DNA of 43,815 bases from Candidatus Neomarinimicrobiota bacterium. GTDB taxonomy: Bacteria > Fidelibacterota > Marinisomatia > Marinisomatales > S15-B10. Of this stretch, positions 8,841 through 17,710 are shown in pieces. Numbering within the stretch: the first letter of the stretch is position 1; each line of letters opens with the position of its first letter. The position numbers and the translations under genes are program-made. The notes below the pieces were generated by a model. That model made no database searches and was not told the origin of the DNA. It worked only from the letters and a program-made list of their open reading frames with translations. The stretch lies in assembly GCA_036476315.1 (NCBI GenBank), contig JAZGBI010000031.1:1-43815 (forward strand), read 5' to 3'.

Positions 8841-10142
8841 TCACATGGTGTACCGTTTCAGAGTCCTCGACAGTGAATTGGAGAGATCTTTTGTCGCCCG
8901 GTTCACCATTTCCCCCTCAACGGGGGCGGACTTTTCATTTCTTCTCAGAAGAACCATGGTCCCAAAGTCCAATGCTCTCCTGTCCCCTTTAAACGTCGCC
9001 CATCTGTATTCAAAGCTTGATATTCCTTCAAAAGATTCGCCCTTTTTCAGCCTGGCTGTTTCTACATCTATGATCCGGAAGGACCCGGTAATCTTGGCGG
9101 CTGCGGTTCGCGTATAGATCGTCGCAACGGCAGAGACTTTTTCATAAACTTCTTTCGTGCGGATATTCCCCTTACTATCCTTGTACTTTTCCTTACCCAC
9201 CACGATCCTTGCTTCCCGCTCCACATTTTTTTCCAGCGTTGTGGTGGGAGTATAGATGACCTGAGTAATCCTTCCCGTCAAAATCTCATGGATGCCGAGT
9301 ATCTTTCCCAACTGTACGGCACTTTCTTCGTCCACGATGCCTGCGAGAGTCAAGCGGTGTTCTTCCATCACATTTTCCAGTTCTTCCCGCGAAACAAGTT
9401 CCAGAAACTCCATGGAGGAAGGATCATTCATGAATTCCGTCACAATTTCGTCAACTACCAGACCTGGTAAGTCACCGTATCTTCCTTCTTTACCGCTCCT
9501 GTCTTCGAAGGGAACGATGGCCATTCTCTTTACCCCTGCTTGCCTTGCCTTTTCGTACAGTTCGGCCGCATCCTTATAATCCTCAATGAAACTGGTGGCC
9601 AGACGAAACTCCAGGGCAGCACCTCGCTGCTCGTCGACACCTTCCCGTTCAAGCAGACTCAATCCTTCTTGATAGTGAGCCTCTGCCGCGTTGGTTTTTG
9701 CTTCAACCAGGTGTTGAGTGTAGTCTGAGGTCTCGAACTCGATTACCTCACCTGTTTCTTTCACCTTAAGCGTGGGAAGTTCCCTAACCGCCTGATTGAT
9801 TTTCACGAGAGCCTCATACTCCTGGACAATTCCATCCCACCTGGACTTTGAGGACGAAGCTTCGAGTCCAGCGAGCCTTGCGGCGTGGGCTTGCGTGGCG
9901 GCCCTGAAAGCATTCCCGATGAGAATCTGGGCCTTTTCATAGTCCGGATTCAATTTCAGTGACCGGGTGCATTCGAAAACCGCCGTGTCATAATCACCCC
10001 CAGCGTATGCCTCACGAGCGCTGCTTTCCAGCCGGCCATGCTGGGTGAAGCCGGCACACCCAATCATGAAGATCAGTAGGACCGCTAGGGCACCGGTCTG
10101 AAGGTTGCGATAGTCGTTCACAAGTCTTTTTGGTCGCCTCAA
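8841..10142 (-). CDS. TPR lipoprotein with CsgG/FlgO-like domain
   Basis: A 433-residue predicted lipoprotein. The N-terminus has a hydrophobic segment ending in a lipobox-like FMIGC, then a TPR-like region (residues about 35-70: AREAYAGGDYDTAVFECTRSLKLNPDYEKAQ). From about residue 205 it resembles CsgG/curli-assembly proteins: MAIVPFEDRSGKEG..., a FLELVSREELENVMEE helix and GKILGIHEILTGRIT. CsgG forms outer-membrane secretion pores; the short relatives mostly have unknown envelope roles, so function here is open. The TTG start at 10142 overlaps the TGA of the upstream lipoprotein gene (TTGA), suggesting translational coupling. A GTG at 10121 preceded by GAGGCG is an alternative that keeps the signal peptide. 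Confidence 0.78.
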   Translation of the reverse strand: MRRPKRLVNDYRNLQTGALAVLLIFMIGCAGFTQHGRLESSAREAYAGGDYDTAVFECTRSLKLNPDYEKAQILIGNAFRAATQAHAARLAGLEASSSKSRWDGIVQEYEALVKINQAVRELPTLKVKETGEVIEFETSDYTQHLVEAKTNAAEAHYQEGLSLLEREGVDEQRGAALEFRLATSFIEDYKDAAELYEKARQAGVKRMAIVPFEDRSGKEGRYGDLPGLVVDEIVTEFMNDPSSMEFLELVSREELENVMEEHRLTLAGIVDEESAVQLGKILGIHEILTGRITQVIYTPTTTLEKNVEREARIVVGKEKYKDSKGNIRTKEVYEKVSAVATIYTRTAAAKITGSFRIIDVETARLKKGESFEGISSFEYRWATFKGDRRALDFGTMVLLRRNEKSAPVEGEMVNRATKDLSNSLSRTLKRYTM

Positions 10143-10837
10143 AATTCGGTGGTTATGTGATAGTAGGAACTGGGATTGGAGAGTGTCGTGAAGACTCTTA
10201 TGTAGTGCGTTCCGGTTTGGGCAGCGGCAATCTCAATCGTTTCACTGGTATTTCCAGTGTTCGATGAAGCTGAAAGCTCCGTTCCATCGGGATTGAAGAG
10301 ACTGAGATTCAGGTCTTCGTCCAGTTCATCAAGTAGGATAGAGATCATCCCTCCGGCGGCGATTCCCTGCATTTTGTACCAGTCCTGATCCGGTTCACCA
10401 AAAATCGTATTAATAAGACCACCGTACTTTTTGTCCGACTCCATCGGTTGAGCATCTTCGTAAGAATCGTTCTCTACATTATCCACCGTGGCGATCGTTG
10501 TAAAGTAGAGTGAATCCGTAACGATATTCTTTCCCGATAGACCGATTTCGTATGCGACCTCGTTCGAAAGGGGATTCGAGAACGTGAGTGTGAGTGTGTC
10601 GTCACCTGCGTTAAGAATCATTTTTTCGATGTCCGCACTGGGTGCGAACGAAACATCAGGGAAGTCATCAACCGGATCGCTGAAGGCGATCTGAAGAGGT
10701 TTATGAACGGGAACGTCCACGGTGGTTCCCACCAGTTCCGCCGTTATCTCAGGCTCCTCTATCGTACAGGAGGGGAGGTAGACGCCTAGGACAATACCCA
10801 ATAGAAGCCAGGAAGGCTTGACAAAGGCCTTGGACAT
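10139..10837 (-). CDS. Lipoprotein with Ig-like (Big_5) and PPC domains
   Basis: A 232-residue lipoprotein. The ATG at 10837 has AAAAGGGATC upstream and is preferred to an in-frame GTG at 10861. A signal peptide ends in the lipobox LPSC (Cys near residue 24). Residues about 30-115 look like an SbsA/Big_5-type Ig-like domain (a '...PLQIAFSDPV...' strand and DDTLTLTFSNPLS). Residues about 145-232 match the bacterial pre-peptidase C-terminal (PPC) beta-sandwich (DWYKMQGIAAGGMISI..., LFNPDGTEL, GTHYIRVFT). PPC domains are common on secreted peptidases and surface proteins, but no catalytic domain is present. It is first in a two-gene operon with the CsgG-like lipoprotein, so a joint envelope function is likely. 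Confidence 0.8.
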   Translation of the reverse strand: MSKAFVKPSWLLLGIVLGVYLPSCTIEEPEITAELVGTTVDVPVHKPLQIAFSDPVDDFPDVSFAPSADIEKMILNAGDDTLTLTFSNPLSNEVAYEIGLSGKNIVTDSLYFTTIATVDNVENDSYEDAQPMESDKKYGGLINTIFGEPDQDWYKMQGIAAGGMISILLDELDEDLNLSLFNPDGTELSASSNTGNTSETIEIAAAQTGTHYIRVFTTLSNPSSYYHITTEF

Positions 10838-11103
10838 CTGATGATCCCTTTTGATTCTCACACCCTGGGATAACTCCTCAGGATCAACTCAAGGGGAAAA
10901 GACCACTGGTCAGTTGGCCCAACTCATTGAATTGAGGGACTTGAAATAGTGAACACACCGGGACAAAATATAGTCAACCCAGCCGCTTTTGACCAGTTCA
11001 AGATCTTTAGCATGAATAATTCATCAGCAATTATCGAATGTGTGTACATTCAGAAATAATTAGACTTTAAACATAGAGATATATTTCTGCTGAATTAATG
11101 AGG
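10838..11103. promoter_or_regulatory. Intergenic region with two short palindromes upstream of the lipoprotein operon
   Basis: This gap lies upstream of the minus-strand lipoprotein operon and downstream of the Mth938/deacylase pair. It contains a perfect 13-bp palindrome AGTTGGCCCAACT at 10912-10924 and a perfect 13-bp palindrome ATGAATAATTCAT at 11012-11024. On the minus strand, TTGACTATATTTTG near 10965-10978 could be a promoter element. Palindromes this short can occur by chance; operator function is inferred from position only. Confidence 0.35.
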
Positions 11104-11475
11104 TTAGCATGTCGAGTGGAAGAGGCCGCCGACGGATTCCTTTTCGCGAAGTTCATTGTACAACCGGACCGCCCCGTCGGTCTTCAGAACATGCACAGTG
11201 ATCTCCTTCTCTTTGAGGAAACGAAGAGTCTCAGGTTGTGTGCCCAGACGCCCAAGCATTCCTCTCGAAAGCACCACAACTCGGGCGCCGTTTACCAGGA
11301 GTTCCTCCACGTCTTTGACCTGAATTCCTGGAGAGTGTCGGGTTCCTGTTTCATTCCAGTCCCATTCCCGGCCTCCTCCGGGATACAGTTTGGCATCCTT
11401 GAAATGGAGAGTACCCTCAACGTCCAAACGGCCCCAGGATAGACGTTCGATTGCAGGTGAATTCATCGGTTTCAT
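11104..11475 (-). CDS. Mth938-like domain protein (DUF498 family)
   Basis: A 123-residue protein that matches the small Mth938-like (PF04430) fold throughout: YPGGGREWDWNETGTRHSPGI, then VKDVEELL, VVVLSRGMLGRLGTQPETL and the C-terminal signature AVRLYNEL...VGGLFHSTC. Members include mitochondrial NDUFAF3 and AAMDC-like proteins; the bacterial role is not established and no catalytic mechanism is known to me. The ATG overlaps the TGA of the upstream deacylase gene by 4 nt (ATGA), so the two are translationally coupled and probably produced together. It has no signal peptide, whereas its partner is Tat-exported, so a direct complex in the periplasm is not obvious. Confidence 0.85.
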   Translation of the reverse strand: MKPMNSPAIERLSWGRLDVEGTLHFKDAKLYPGGGREWDWNETGTRHSPGIQVKDVEELLVNGARVVVLSRGMLGRLGTQPETLRFLKEKEITVHVLKTDGAVRLYNELREKESVGGLFHSTC

Positions 11476-13142
11476 TTCTTATGACGAAGAATTCTACCAC
11501 GCCTGGCCCCAGTATGTTTTCCCTTTTCAATGGTGAGTTTTCCGTTGACAAAGACATATTCGATCCCCACAGGATACTGATGCGGGTTCTCGAAGGTTGC
11601 GCGGTCGATAACCGTTTTCGGATCAAAGACGGTAATGTCCGCGACTTTTTTCTTCATCAGGATTCCCCGGTCTGCCAGACCTAGCTTCGCAGCCGGCATG
11701 CCGGTCATTTTGTGCACTGCGGCTTCGAGACCAATTATTTGTTCGTCACGAGAATACTTGCCAAGAACTCGCGGGAATGTTCCATAGAATCGTGGATGGG
11801 GATTCCCTGCAGCCAGCTTGCCGTAGGGGGCGATAGCGTTGCCATCGGAGCCAATCATTGTGAAAGGTGATGCCAGGACTTTCTCAAGATTCTCCTCGCT
11901 CATGGCAAATCCCACAATGCCAACCTGATTCTTTTCGGAAAGTAGCAGACCTATGGCAAAATCCACCGGTTCCTGTCCGGCTTCTTCGGCGCAGGAGAGG
12001 ATGGTCTTCCCCTGGTATTTTTTCCCTTGCTCACTGGCGCAGTAACTGATCATGACCTTATCCCAGCCCCCGATCCTCAACGCACGGGATTCGGCGAAGG
12101 TCCTAATCCTGGGAGAATGCTCCGGGTCATTCAGACGTTCAAGGACCTGCTCCGTTTCCCCCTGCCGGGATTCGAGAGGGAGGAACGTGGTAAGTCCCGT
12201 TCCCCATGCGACATAGGGGTACCGGTCGACCTCCACGGGTAAGGTCTCCCGTGTCTTGTAGATCAACTCCAACACGCTGTCGATCTTATGCCAGTTTCCC
12301 TGATTGGCCACTTTCAGGTGGGAGATCTGCGTGGAGACTTCCGCCCTTCGGCAGATCCGGAGCGCTTCCTGAATGGCATCCTTAACAGTGTCATCTTCGT
12401 TGCGCATGTGCGTGGCATAGACACCGTCATACGCGGCTGCAACTTTTGCCAGTTCAATCAATTCTTCCGTTCCCGCGTAGCTACCGGGTGTGTATTCAAG
12501 ACCGGTTGCGAGGCCCAGGCTTCCCACTTCCATGGTCTGGGCAAGGAGCCGCTTCATTTCAGCCAACTGCTCGGGGCTGGCCGGTACGTCATTCTTCCCC
12601 ACGACGGCACCTCTCAGGGAACCGTGCCCTGTGAAGGTGGCATAGTTAATGGAGGGTTCAGATAGTTCAAGCCGTGTGAAAAACCCTTCCAGATCGTGCC
12701 AACTAACGTTTGTGCCGAATCGGTTCCGCCATCTTTTGTCCAACTCTGTGCGATCGTCTTCATCAAGGGGAAACGGAGAAGACCCGCAATTGCCTGACAC
12801 TTCGGTGGTCACTCCCTGGCGTATTTTGCTTTCTCCCAGGGGATTAGCCAGGAGTTCAACATCGGTGTGGGTATGTATGTCGATGAAGCCGGGCGCCACG
12901 ACAAGTCCCGCGGCATCGATGACTCGATCGGCACCTGCTCCTTCCAGATCACCCAGCGCTGTGATCGTGTCGCCTTTGATGCCGACATCGACTGGTCTCG
13001 AATCCTTTCCCGACCCATCAATGACGGTCCCGTTTCTTATGATGGTATCGAAAGGGCTGTTGATTTTGATCCCCAAGGCCGTCCCCGCGAGGCCAAGGGA
13101 TCCGATCTTCACGAATTTCCGACGTGAGATTCTGGATGTCAT
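11472..13142 (-). CDS. Tat-exported N-acyl-D-amino-acid deacylase (D-aminoacylase)
   Basis: A 556-residue amidohydrolase. The N-terminus SRRKFVKIGSLGLAG is a twin-arginine signal, implying export of a folded metalloenzyme. Family motifs are in place: HTHTD with metal ligands His90 and His92, EVSGNCG with the Cys119 typical of D-aminoacylases, His245 in THMRNE, His275 in SHLKV and Asp433 in GSDG. The family hydrolyses N-acyl-D-amino acids to D-amino acids plus a carboxylate; some members act on N-acyl-D-Glu or D-Asp. The ATG at 13142 has only a weak GAGAGA Shine-Dalgarno. The gene is coupled by ATGA overlap to the Mth938-like gene. In context it suggests scavenging of D-amino-acid derivatives such as peptidoglycan or lipopeptide debris (inference). 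Confidence 0.92.
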   Translation of the reverse strand: MTSRISRRKFVKIGSLGLAGTALGIKINSPFDTIIRNGTVIDGSGKDSRPVDVGIKGDTITALGDLEGAGADRVIDAAGLVVAPGFIDIHTHTDVELLANPLGESKIRQGVTTEVSGNCGSSPFPLDEDDRTELDKRWRNRFGTNVSWHDLEGFFTRLELSEPSINYATFTGHGSLRGAVVGKNDVPASPEQLAEMKRLLAQTMEVGSLGLATGLEYTPGSYAGTEELIELAKVAAAYDGVYATHMRNEDDTVKDAIQEALRICRRAEVSTQISHLKVANQGNWHKIDSVLELIYKTRETLPVEVDRYPYVAWGTGLTTFLPLESRQGETEQVLERLNDPEHSPRIRTFAESRALRIGGWDKVMISYCASEQGKKYQGKTILSCAEEAGQEPVDFAIGLLLSEKNQVGIVGFAMSEENLEKVLASPFTMIGSDGNAIAPYGKLAAGNPHPRFYGTFPRVLGKYSRDEQIIGLEAAVHKMTGMPAAKLGLADRGILMKKKVADITVFDPKTVIDRATFENPHQYPVGIEYVFVNGKLTIEKGKHTGARRGRILRHKK

Positions 13143-13444
13143 GGGAATGGATCTCTCTCGTTGGTCACATGAATTTTAGGAACAAAAATCGATTCAATCC
13201 AGTCAGATTCCTGAATTATACGCAGGATCTTCCAAAGGATCTTGAGATGAGATTCGCCGCCTTCAAGGGAGTCCCTGTGACCCGCAGGGTCTCCTCCGGA
13301 GGGATGAAGAACGCGAAGGAGAAAGGAGTGTTAAGGTGTTAGAGTGTGGGGATTTGTCGGTTCTCGAACAGATGAACACATGTCCGCCGGATTCCTTGGA
13401 ACACTCTGTCACTTCAGGCGACGCATGATCGCTTCCCTTTTGGC
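13143..13444. other. 302-bp intergenic gap between two minus-strand genes
   Basis: No gene is supported on either strand. The gap should hold the promoter of the D-aminoacylase gene and the 3' end of the GH172/phosphatase transcript. The only repetition noted is a short direct repeat, AGGATCTT, near 13224 and 13238. No strong terminator hairpin with a T-tract was found. Confidence 0.4.
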
Positions 13445-15484
13445 TCAGGGGGGAGGTTGGGTGGTCCAGGTAAGATCGCCGTCAGGATCCACGAACCGGA
13501 CATAGAATCCCCAGCCACCGGCACCCTGGAGTATCTTAACCAGCAGCTTGTTCCAACCCTTCTTTAGTAGCACATCCACTCTGTCTTGATCTGGATAGGC
13601 GCCGCGGTATGCGGGATTATTGTGAGTAAGGACGTCATTGAGCCATAAACGAACACCATCGTCACTTCCGAGGAGTATCTGGCTTTTCCGTTCATCCGGA
13701 GAAAAGAGATAGACAAGTCCGTAAACGATTGATCTTTCATTCCGCGTAAAGAGATTGTCAAGCCTGATGTAACCGGATGGGCCGGCCTGAAACACCTCCC
13801 ACGACACATCAGTGCTGTCTGCACCCGGATATTTTTTCTGGAGATCTATTTGACTTTCGGGAGGATAAGGCACCTGAAGGAATGTCATATCGGGGGCCTC
13901 AAAAGGTCCAAAAAGGTTCCAGTCTGTGACATAGCGGGGGGAAGAGGGGGAAAGAGTCATAGCCACGTAACCGACTTCCGTTCCCTGAGAGGTTGGGTCC
14001 TTCCCCGTAATGTTGAGAACCAACGTGTTGAGACCAGCATGAAGGAACACGTTTCTTACCTTCAGAACTTCTATCGACTCTTCGCGGGAAAACCCTTGAA
14101 AGGGCTTCGATTCGAATGGTGAGGTACCTTTTCCTGACCGAACTTCCTCCACTTCAAATGATCCCATTCTCTTGCCTCTGAGAAAAAAGAGGTCCACATT
14201 GTATTGCTCTCCCACATCGACTGGTACGGCTACCCGGCATTTGTCCCCCACGTCGGCACCGTCGGTCATGAGCACAGGGTACCTTGTGCCGTTTTGGTTG
14301 TAGAATGAACTCAGGAAATGGTAGAGGTTTGTGGCTTCGTAGGTCATGCCCGTTTCCGAATCCTCGAATCGTGTCATCTTTTCTACGCTTACCTCTTTCC
14401 AGGTCGGTAGAGTCATTTCCCATGAGGATTCAAGGGCAAAGGGGAGACGATCGGGGGCAGCGGCAAGTAGAGGGAACGGTACGTGAGGCTCATCCTGATA
14501 CCAGTAGGCCACCGATGAGAAATAGTCCGACCGATTGTTGGCGTGTCCATGCTCGATGGCTACCCTGATGGATTCCTCAAACGGTATGGGGTCCGGAATG
14601 TGAAAGCGGTAGACCGTGGCTTTAGAGCCAGTTTGAAAATCGGATTCCTGGAGAGGACACCCGTAGAACAGGTTATCGTCCTCACGCATGCCCCAAGCGT
14701 CAGAAAAGTAGTCCTCGGAACCTGTCCCGTGCAAGGAAGGTATCTTTTCACCGTCTATGTAGATCATATCGTCACCTTCGCCCCACCATCCCATTGCCCG
14801 CTGAAGGATGCTCAAGTTGCAACCCACGTAATGTCCTTTACCAGCAGTGTCAAGTATGAGATAATTCTCGCCGGGAATGCAGGGAGTTTCCTGACGGTAT
14901 TGAGCGTGAAAATAGGGCGTGCGGGCAGATAGTCTCGGGAGCTCTCTGTAGTAATAGAAAGAGCCAACCGTTCTCGATCCTTCGTTGGTGGCGGTGATTC
15001 TCGCTGATTTTCGAAAGGGCATGTACCAGTAGCAGTTTCTCGCTCTCCCATATGACGAGCAACTGATTGGAAGAGAACTGAGGTTTCTGTCCAGGCCGTG
15101 ACCCACACTGAAGAAATCTCCAACGGGAGACACAACGGAGGGAGTTTCCTCCCCGTCCCAGTACATCTTGAGGATAATCTTCCGGCCGTAAAATGGTTCC
15201 GCAGAAACTGTTATCCAGATATGATGAATTGCCCCTGGGCCTTCAATTTCTGCCAACACGGCCGTTTCCCCGGGATCAAGGGCAACGGCATCCCGGTTTC
15301 CCCCTGTCGTGTCGAAAGATGAGATTCGGTTACTTCTGAAGTCCTGGTGTGTGCCCAGATCGATGAGCAAATCGTGCTGGGCCAAAGAGAACACTGGAAT
15401 GCCCACAAACGAGAGAAGAAGAACCATGAGGGTCGCCAGGCAGCGGGAACCTCCCTGTGACTCTGGACGGTTGAGATACATCAT
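13445..15484 (-). CDS. Secreted DUF2961 glycosidase (GH172 family)
   Basis: A 679-residue exported protein. A signal peptide ends near SLA-Q (residue 36). The DUF2961 core spans about residues 40-370, with the signature WGEGDDM (234-240) and HGTGSEDYF (252-260), the latter carrying the conserved Glu expected in the active site. GH172 enzymes act on fructofuranosyl or arabinofuranosyl linkages; the exact substrate cannot be read from sequence. The protein is longer than core-only members: about residues 390-520 look like a beta-sandwich and 530-679 like a PA14/discoidin-type module, ending GWNKLLVKILQG...GFYVRFVDPDG. The start codon overlaps the stop of the upstream phosphatase gene (15481-15484), an unusual coupling of a signalling phosphatase to a glycosidase. 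Confidence 0.87.
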   Translation of the reverse strand: MMYLNRPESQGGSRCLATLMVLLLSFVGIPVFSLAQHDLLIDLGTHQDFRSNRISSFDTTGGNRDAVALDPGETAVLAEIEGPGAIHHIWITVSAEPFYGRKIILKMYWDGEETPSVVSPVGDFFSVGHGLDRNLSSLPISCSSYGRARNCYWYMPFRKSARITATNEGSRTVGSFYYYRELPRLSARTPYFHAQYRQETPCIPGENYLILDTAGKGHYVGCNLSILQRAMGWWGEGDDMIYIDGEKIPSLHGTGSEDYFSDAWGMREDDNLFYGCPLQESDFQTGSKATVYRFHIPDPIPFEESIRVAIEHGHANNRSDYFSSVAYWYQDEPHVPFPLLAAAPDRLPFALESSWEMTLPTWKEVSVEKMTRFEDSETGMTYEATNLYHFLSSFYNQNGTRYPVLMTDGADVGDKCRVAVPVDVGEQYNVDLFFLRGKRMGSFEVEEVRSGKGTSPFESKPFQGFSREESIEVLKVRNVFLHAGLNTLVLNITGKDPTSQGTEVGYVAMTLSPSSPRYVTDWNLFGPFEAPDMTFLQVPYPPESQIDLQKKYPGADSTDVSWEVFQAGPSGYIRLDNLFTRNERSIVYGLVYLFSPDERKSQILLGSDDGVRLWLNDVLTHNNPAYRGAYPDQDRVDVLLKKGWNKLLVKILQGAGGWGFYVRFVDPDGDLTWTTQPPP

Positions 15485-16386
15485 GCCGTCTTCTTAATGA
15501 CCACGTAGCTCAGGTCGTCCTGAGGTGGAGCAAACCTGGCGAGGTCTCCTTTCACCGCATCAAAGATCTCCCGTGAGGCGAGATCTTTCGTTCTCCTCAA
15601 TATCTCTTCCAGATTGCCGGGGAAGTACTCCTCACCGTTTCTGCGGTGTTCGGACAATCCGTCTGTATACAGAACAATGATGTCGCCCACCCCCATGAGG
15701 TTAATCTCGTTGACTGTGTATTTTTCCTTATATCCTATCTGACTGAAATGGCGCCTTTTGTCTATGTCGTCTTCGGACGGAAACATACCCAATGGAGGAT
15801 AAGTAACGAGTCGATCCCCGCTCATTTCTATTATCTTGTTGTATTTATTTGAGAAGACAACTGGACCCGGATGACCCGCGGAGATGAATCGAAACGTGCC
15901 TTCCTCCGAAATCTCGCCGTAGAGGAGTGTCAAATACTTGTCTATGGTCAGGGAATCGTAGAATCTCGTGTTCAACGTCTCGAACAGACGAGCCGTTATC
16001 TCTCCATAATTGTGGAGTTCATACAGAACGCCCGTCAGAAACGCGTCGTGAAGTCTCCCGGCCAGATAGGCGTCTGTGATACTATGTCCTGACACGTCCA
16101 GGATGAGGATTCCGGCTCTTGAAGTATTCAGGAGCAGTTTTTCTTCCACTTCTTTCTTACCCTTTTCTCTGGCGATTCTTATTCTTGTGTCCATATCGTA
16201 TCTGTTGTTGAAATCGACAAAGATCATGTGGTCTCCTCCAACATCGCCGTGCAGCGGCACGCAGTCTCCATAAATATCAATATGTTCAAGCCGCGGAATG
16301 CTCCCGGGAGGGTTGATCAGGATTTTGGAGATTGTCTCGAAATTCTCCAGCTCCTGTCTCAGGTAATCCATAGCTTGGTTCTTCAT
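15481..16386 (-). CDS. RsbU/SpoIIE-type PP2C serine phosphatase
   Basis: A 301-residue PPM/PP2C-family phosphatase. The ATG at 16386 is chosen because GGAGGA lies 6 nt upstream; the frame extends to 16488 without another good site. Metal-binding signatures are GDCVPLHGDVGGDHM (GGD, residues 50-52), ILILDVSGHS (Asp97), FISAGHPGPVV, VLYTDGLSE and the C-terminal DDLSYVVIK. Such enzymes dephosphorylate anti-sigma-factor antagonists in partner-switching pathways. No sensor domain (PAS, GAF, response regulator) is attached: only about 35 residues, probably helical, precede the phosphatase domain. No anti-sigma factor or STAS gene is nearby, so its partner lies elsewhere. It is coupled to the GH172 gene by a 4-nt overlap. 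Confidence 0.88.
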   Translation of the reverse strand: MKNQAMDYLRQELENFETISKILINPPGSIPRLEHIDIYGDCVPLHGDVGGDHMIFVDFNNRYDMDTRIRIAREKGKKEVEEKLLLNTSRAGILILDVSGHSITDAYLAGRLHDAFLTGVLYELHNYGEITARLFETLNTRFYDSLTIDKYLTLLYGEISEEGTFRFISAGHPGPVVFSNKYNKIIEMSGDRLVTYPPLGMFPSEDDIDKRRHFSQIGYKEKYTVNEINLMGVGDIIVLYTDGLSEHRRNGEEYFPGNLEEILRRTKDLASREIFDAVKGDLARFAPPQDDLSYVVIKKTA

Positions 16387-16617
16387 CGTTGTCCTCCAGC
16401 CCTGGGAGAAAGTGGAATTTAGTGATTCCTGGTGCGAAAAAACGACCCATAAGAGCAAAATACGAGTGCTCGTATTCACCGAAATCATGGAGTCTTAAGT
16501 ACCGTCTGTGCCTAGATTCCAGCCACTGCAGACCTTATTTGGCGGTCATGCAGCCAACCTGACATGAGCTATTTTGGTGATTTATACAGAGTATTTCGGC
16601 TGGTCAGGGGATTAATC
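16387..16617. promoter_or_regulatory. Divergent intergenic region with an 18-bp palindrome
   Basis: This is the shared upstream region of the phosphatase/GH172 pair (-) and the alpha/beta hydrolase (+). It contains AATACGAGTGCTCGTATT at 16459-16476, with two perfect 8-bp arms around a central TG. Position and symmetry suggest an operator for one or both genes. Its core (ACGAGTGCTCGT) resembles the core of the long palindrome at 31338-31369 (ATGAGTACTCGT). Confidence 0.45.
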
Positions 16618-17628
16618 ATGTCGCACGGGCCAAGACCGGAAGGTGTGACCGAAACGGACGAATTCTACCAGGGACCCAACGGCGAAAACGTACCAGTAAA
16701 GATTTTCAACTCCAGGAATCCTTCCCGTCATACGCTTATCATCTATCCGGGAGCATCTCCAATGGCGGAGGCTCATCCGGCCCTAAGAGCGGTTGGCGAA
16801 GCCATGGCAGGCGCCGATTTCCAAGTTTTCATCCCGAGAATCCCCCCTTTTAAGGACATTAGTCTTTCTGAGGAAGGTATCGAATGGATTGTACATTTCT
16901 ATGAATGGCTCTTGAGGTCGAAAAGCCTTTCAGGAGATAAGATAACAATGAGCGGCATAAGTTTCAGCGGTGCTCTTGGCTTGAAGGCAAGCCTCGACAA
17001 ACGTGTTCAGGCGCGTCCTCCCAGGTCGATTTTTGTCTACAGCACATATTACAGCATGGAGACTTATCTTCGATTCCTGGCGACGGGAGAAATGAGAGCG
17101 AATGGCGAGAAGCGACGCGTCCAGCCGCATGAATGGGGACTCGTGGTTCTGTTCTACAATTATCTTCGGAGGGTGGATGTGGGGTACAACACGAGCAATG
17201 TTCAAAGAATCCTGCAACTTTGCGTGCAGGATCTTATGGACGACGTGGAGGAACACACCAAGAGGATTTCGGGGAAAGAACGGGAGCTCGTTGACGGCAT
17301 TCTGCATGCCCGAGCGTCCCAGGAAATCGTGAGGATCACCAATCTGTTCTGGGAGCAGTTCAAATCCGAACTTGAGAGCTTATCACCGAAGACGTGGTGT
17401 GACAAGATTGTTACCAGAGTCTTCATTATGCACGGAGCGGAAGATTCCATGACCCCGTTCACTGAATCGATTCGTTTGGCCGATGCGTTAAACAACAGCA
17501 GCCTCCTGATTACGCATGCCTATGAACATGGGGAGCTGTCGAGCAAGCTCGGCTTCATTTCTCGCCTGGGAGAATCTGTGAGAGTCATTCTATATTTCTT
17601 CCGTTTCATTCGATATTCTGAAGGTTGA
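16618..17628 (+). CDS. Alpha/beta hydrolase, cytosolic, unknown substrate
   Basis: A 336-residue predicted serine hydrolase. The strand LIIYPGASP with an oxyanion-type turn, the nucleophile elbow GISFSG (Ser115; a G-x-S-x-S variant of the usual G-x-S-x-G), the acid in MHGAEDSMTPF and the base in YEHGEL together give a plausible Ser-Asp-His triad. An insertion of about 100 helical residues (roughly 140-250) forms a cap that should set substrate choice. There is no signal peptide. The ATG at 16618 has AGGGGA 7 nt upstream; the frame is also open from an ATG at 16564 with no Shine-Dalgarno, adding 18 residues. It stands alone, divergent from the phosphatase operon and convergent with transaldolase. 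Confidence 0.75.
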   Translation: MSHGPRPEGVTETDEFYQGPNGENVPVKIFNSRNPSRHTLIIYPGASPMAEAHPALRAVGEAMAGADFQVFIPRIPPFKDISLSEEGIEWIVHFYEWLLRSKSLSGDKITMSGISFSGALGLKASLDKRVQARPPRSIFVYSTYYSMETYLRFLATGEMRANGEKRRVQPHEWGLVVLFYNYLRRVDVGYNTSNVQRILQLCVQDLMDDVEEHTKRISGKERELVDGILHARASQEIVRITNLFWEQFKSELESLSPKTWCDKIVTRVFIMHGAEDSMTPFTESIRLADALNNSSLLITHAYEHGELSSKLGFISRLGESVRVILYFFRFIRYSEG

Positions 17629-17710
17629 CGTTTCCGACGCAATCACTGAGGAACAGGCGTTTATCTCAAGTACAACTTGCGGTGATTCTTGTATCTACCA
17701 TTTTCTGAAT

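Noticed and set aside
11076-11100. Shared promoter box GATATATTTCT-C/G-CTGA with 23240-23255
   Set aside because: A 16-mer with one mismatch in AT-rich DNA is expected by chance in this length, and the first site faces the 3' end of a minus-strand gene.
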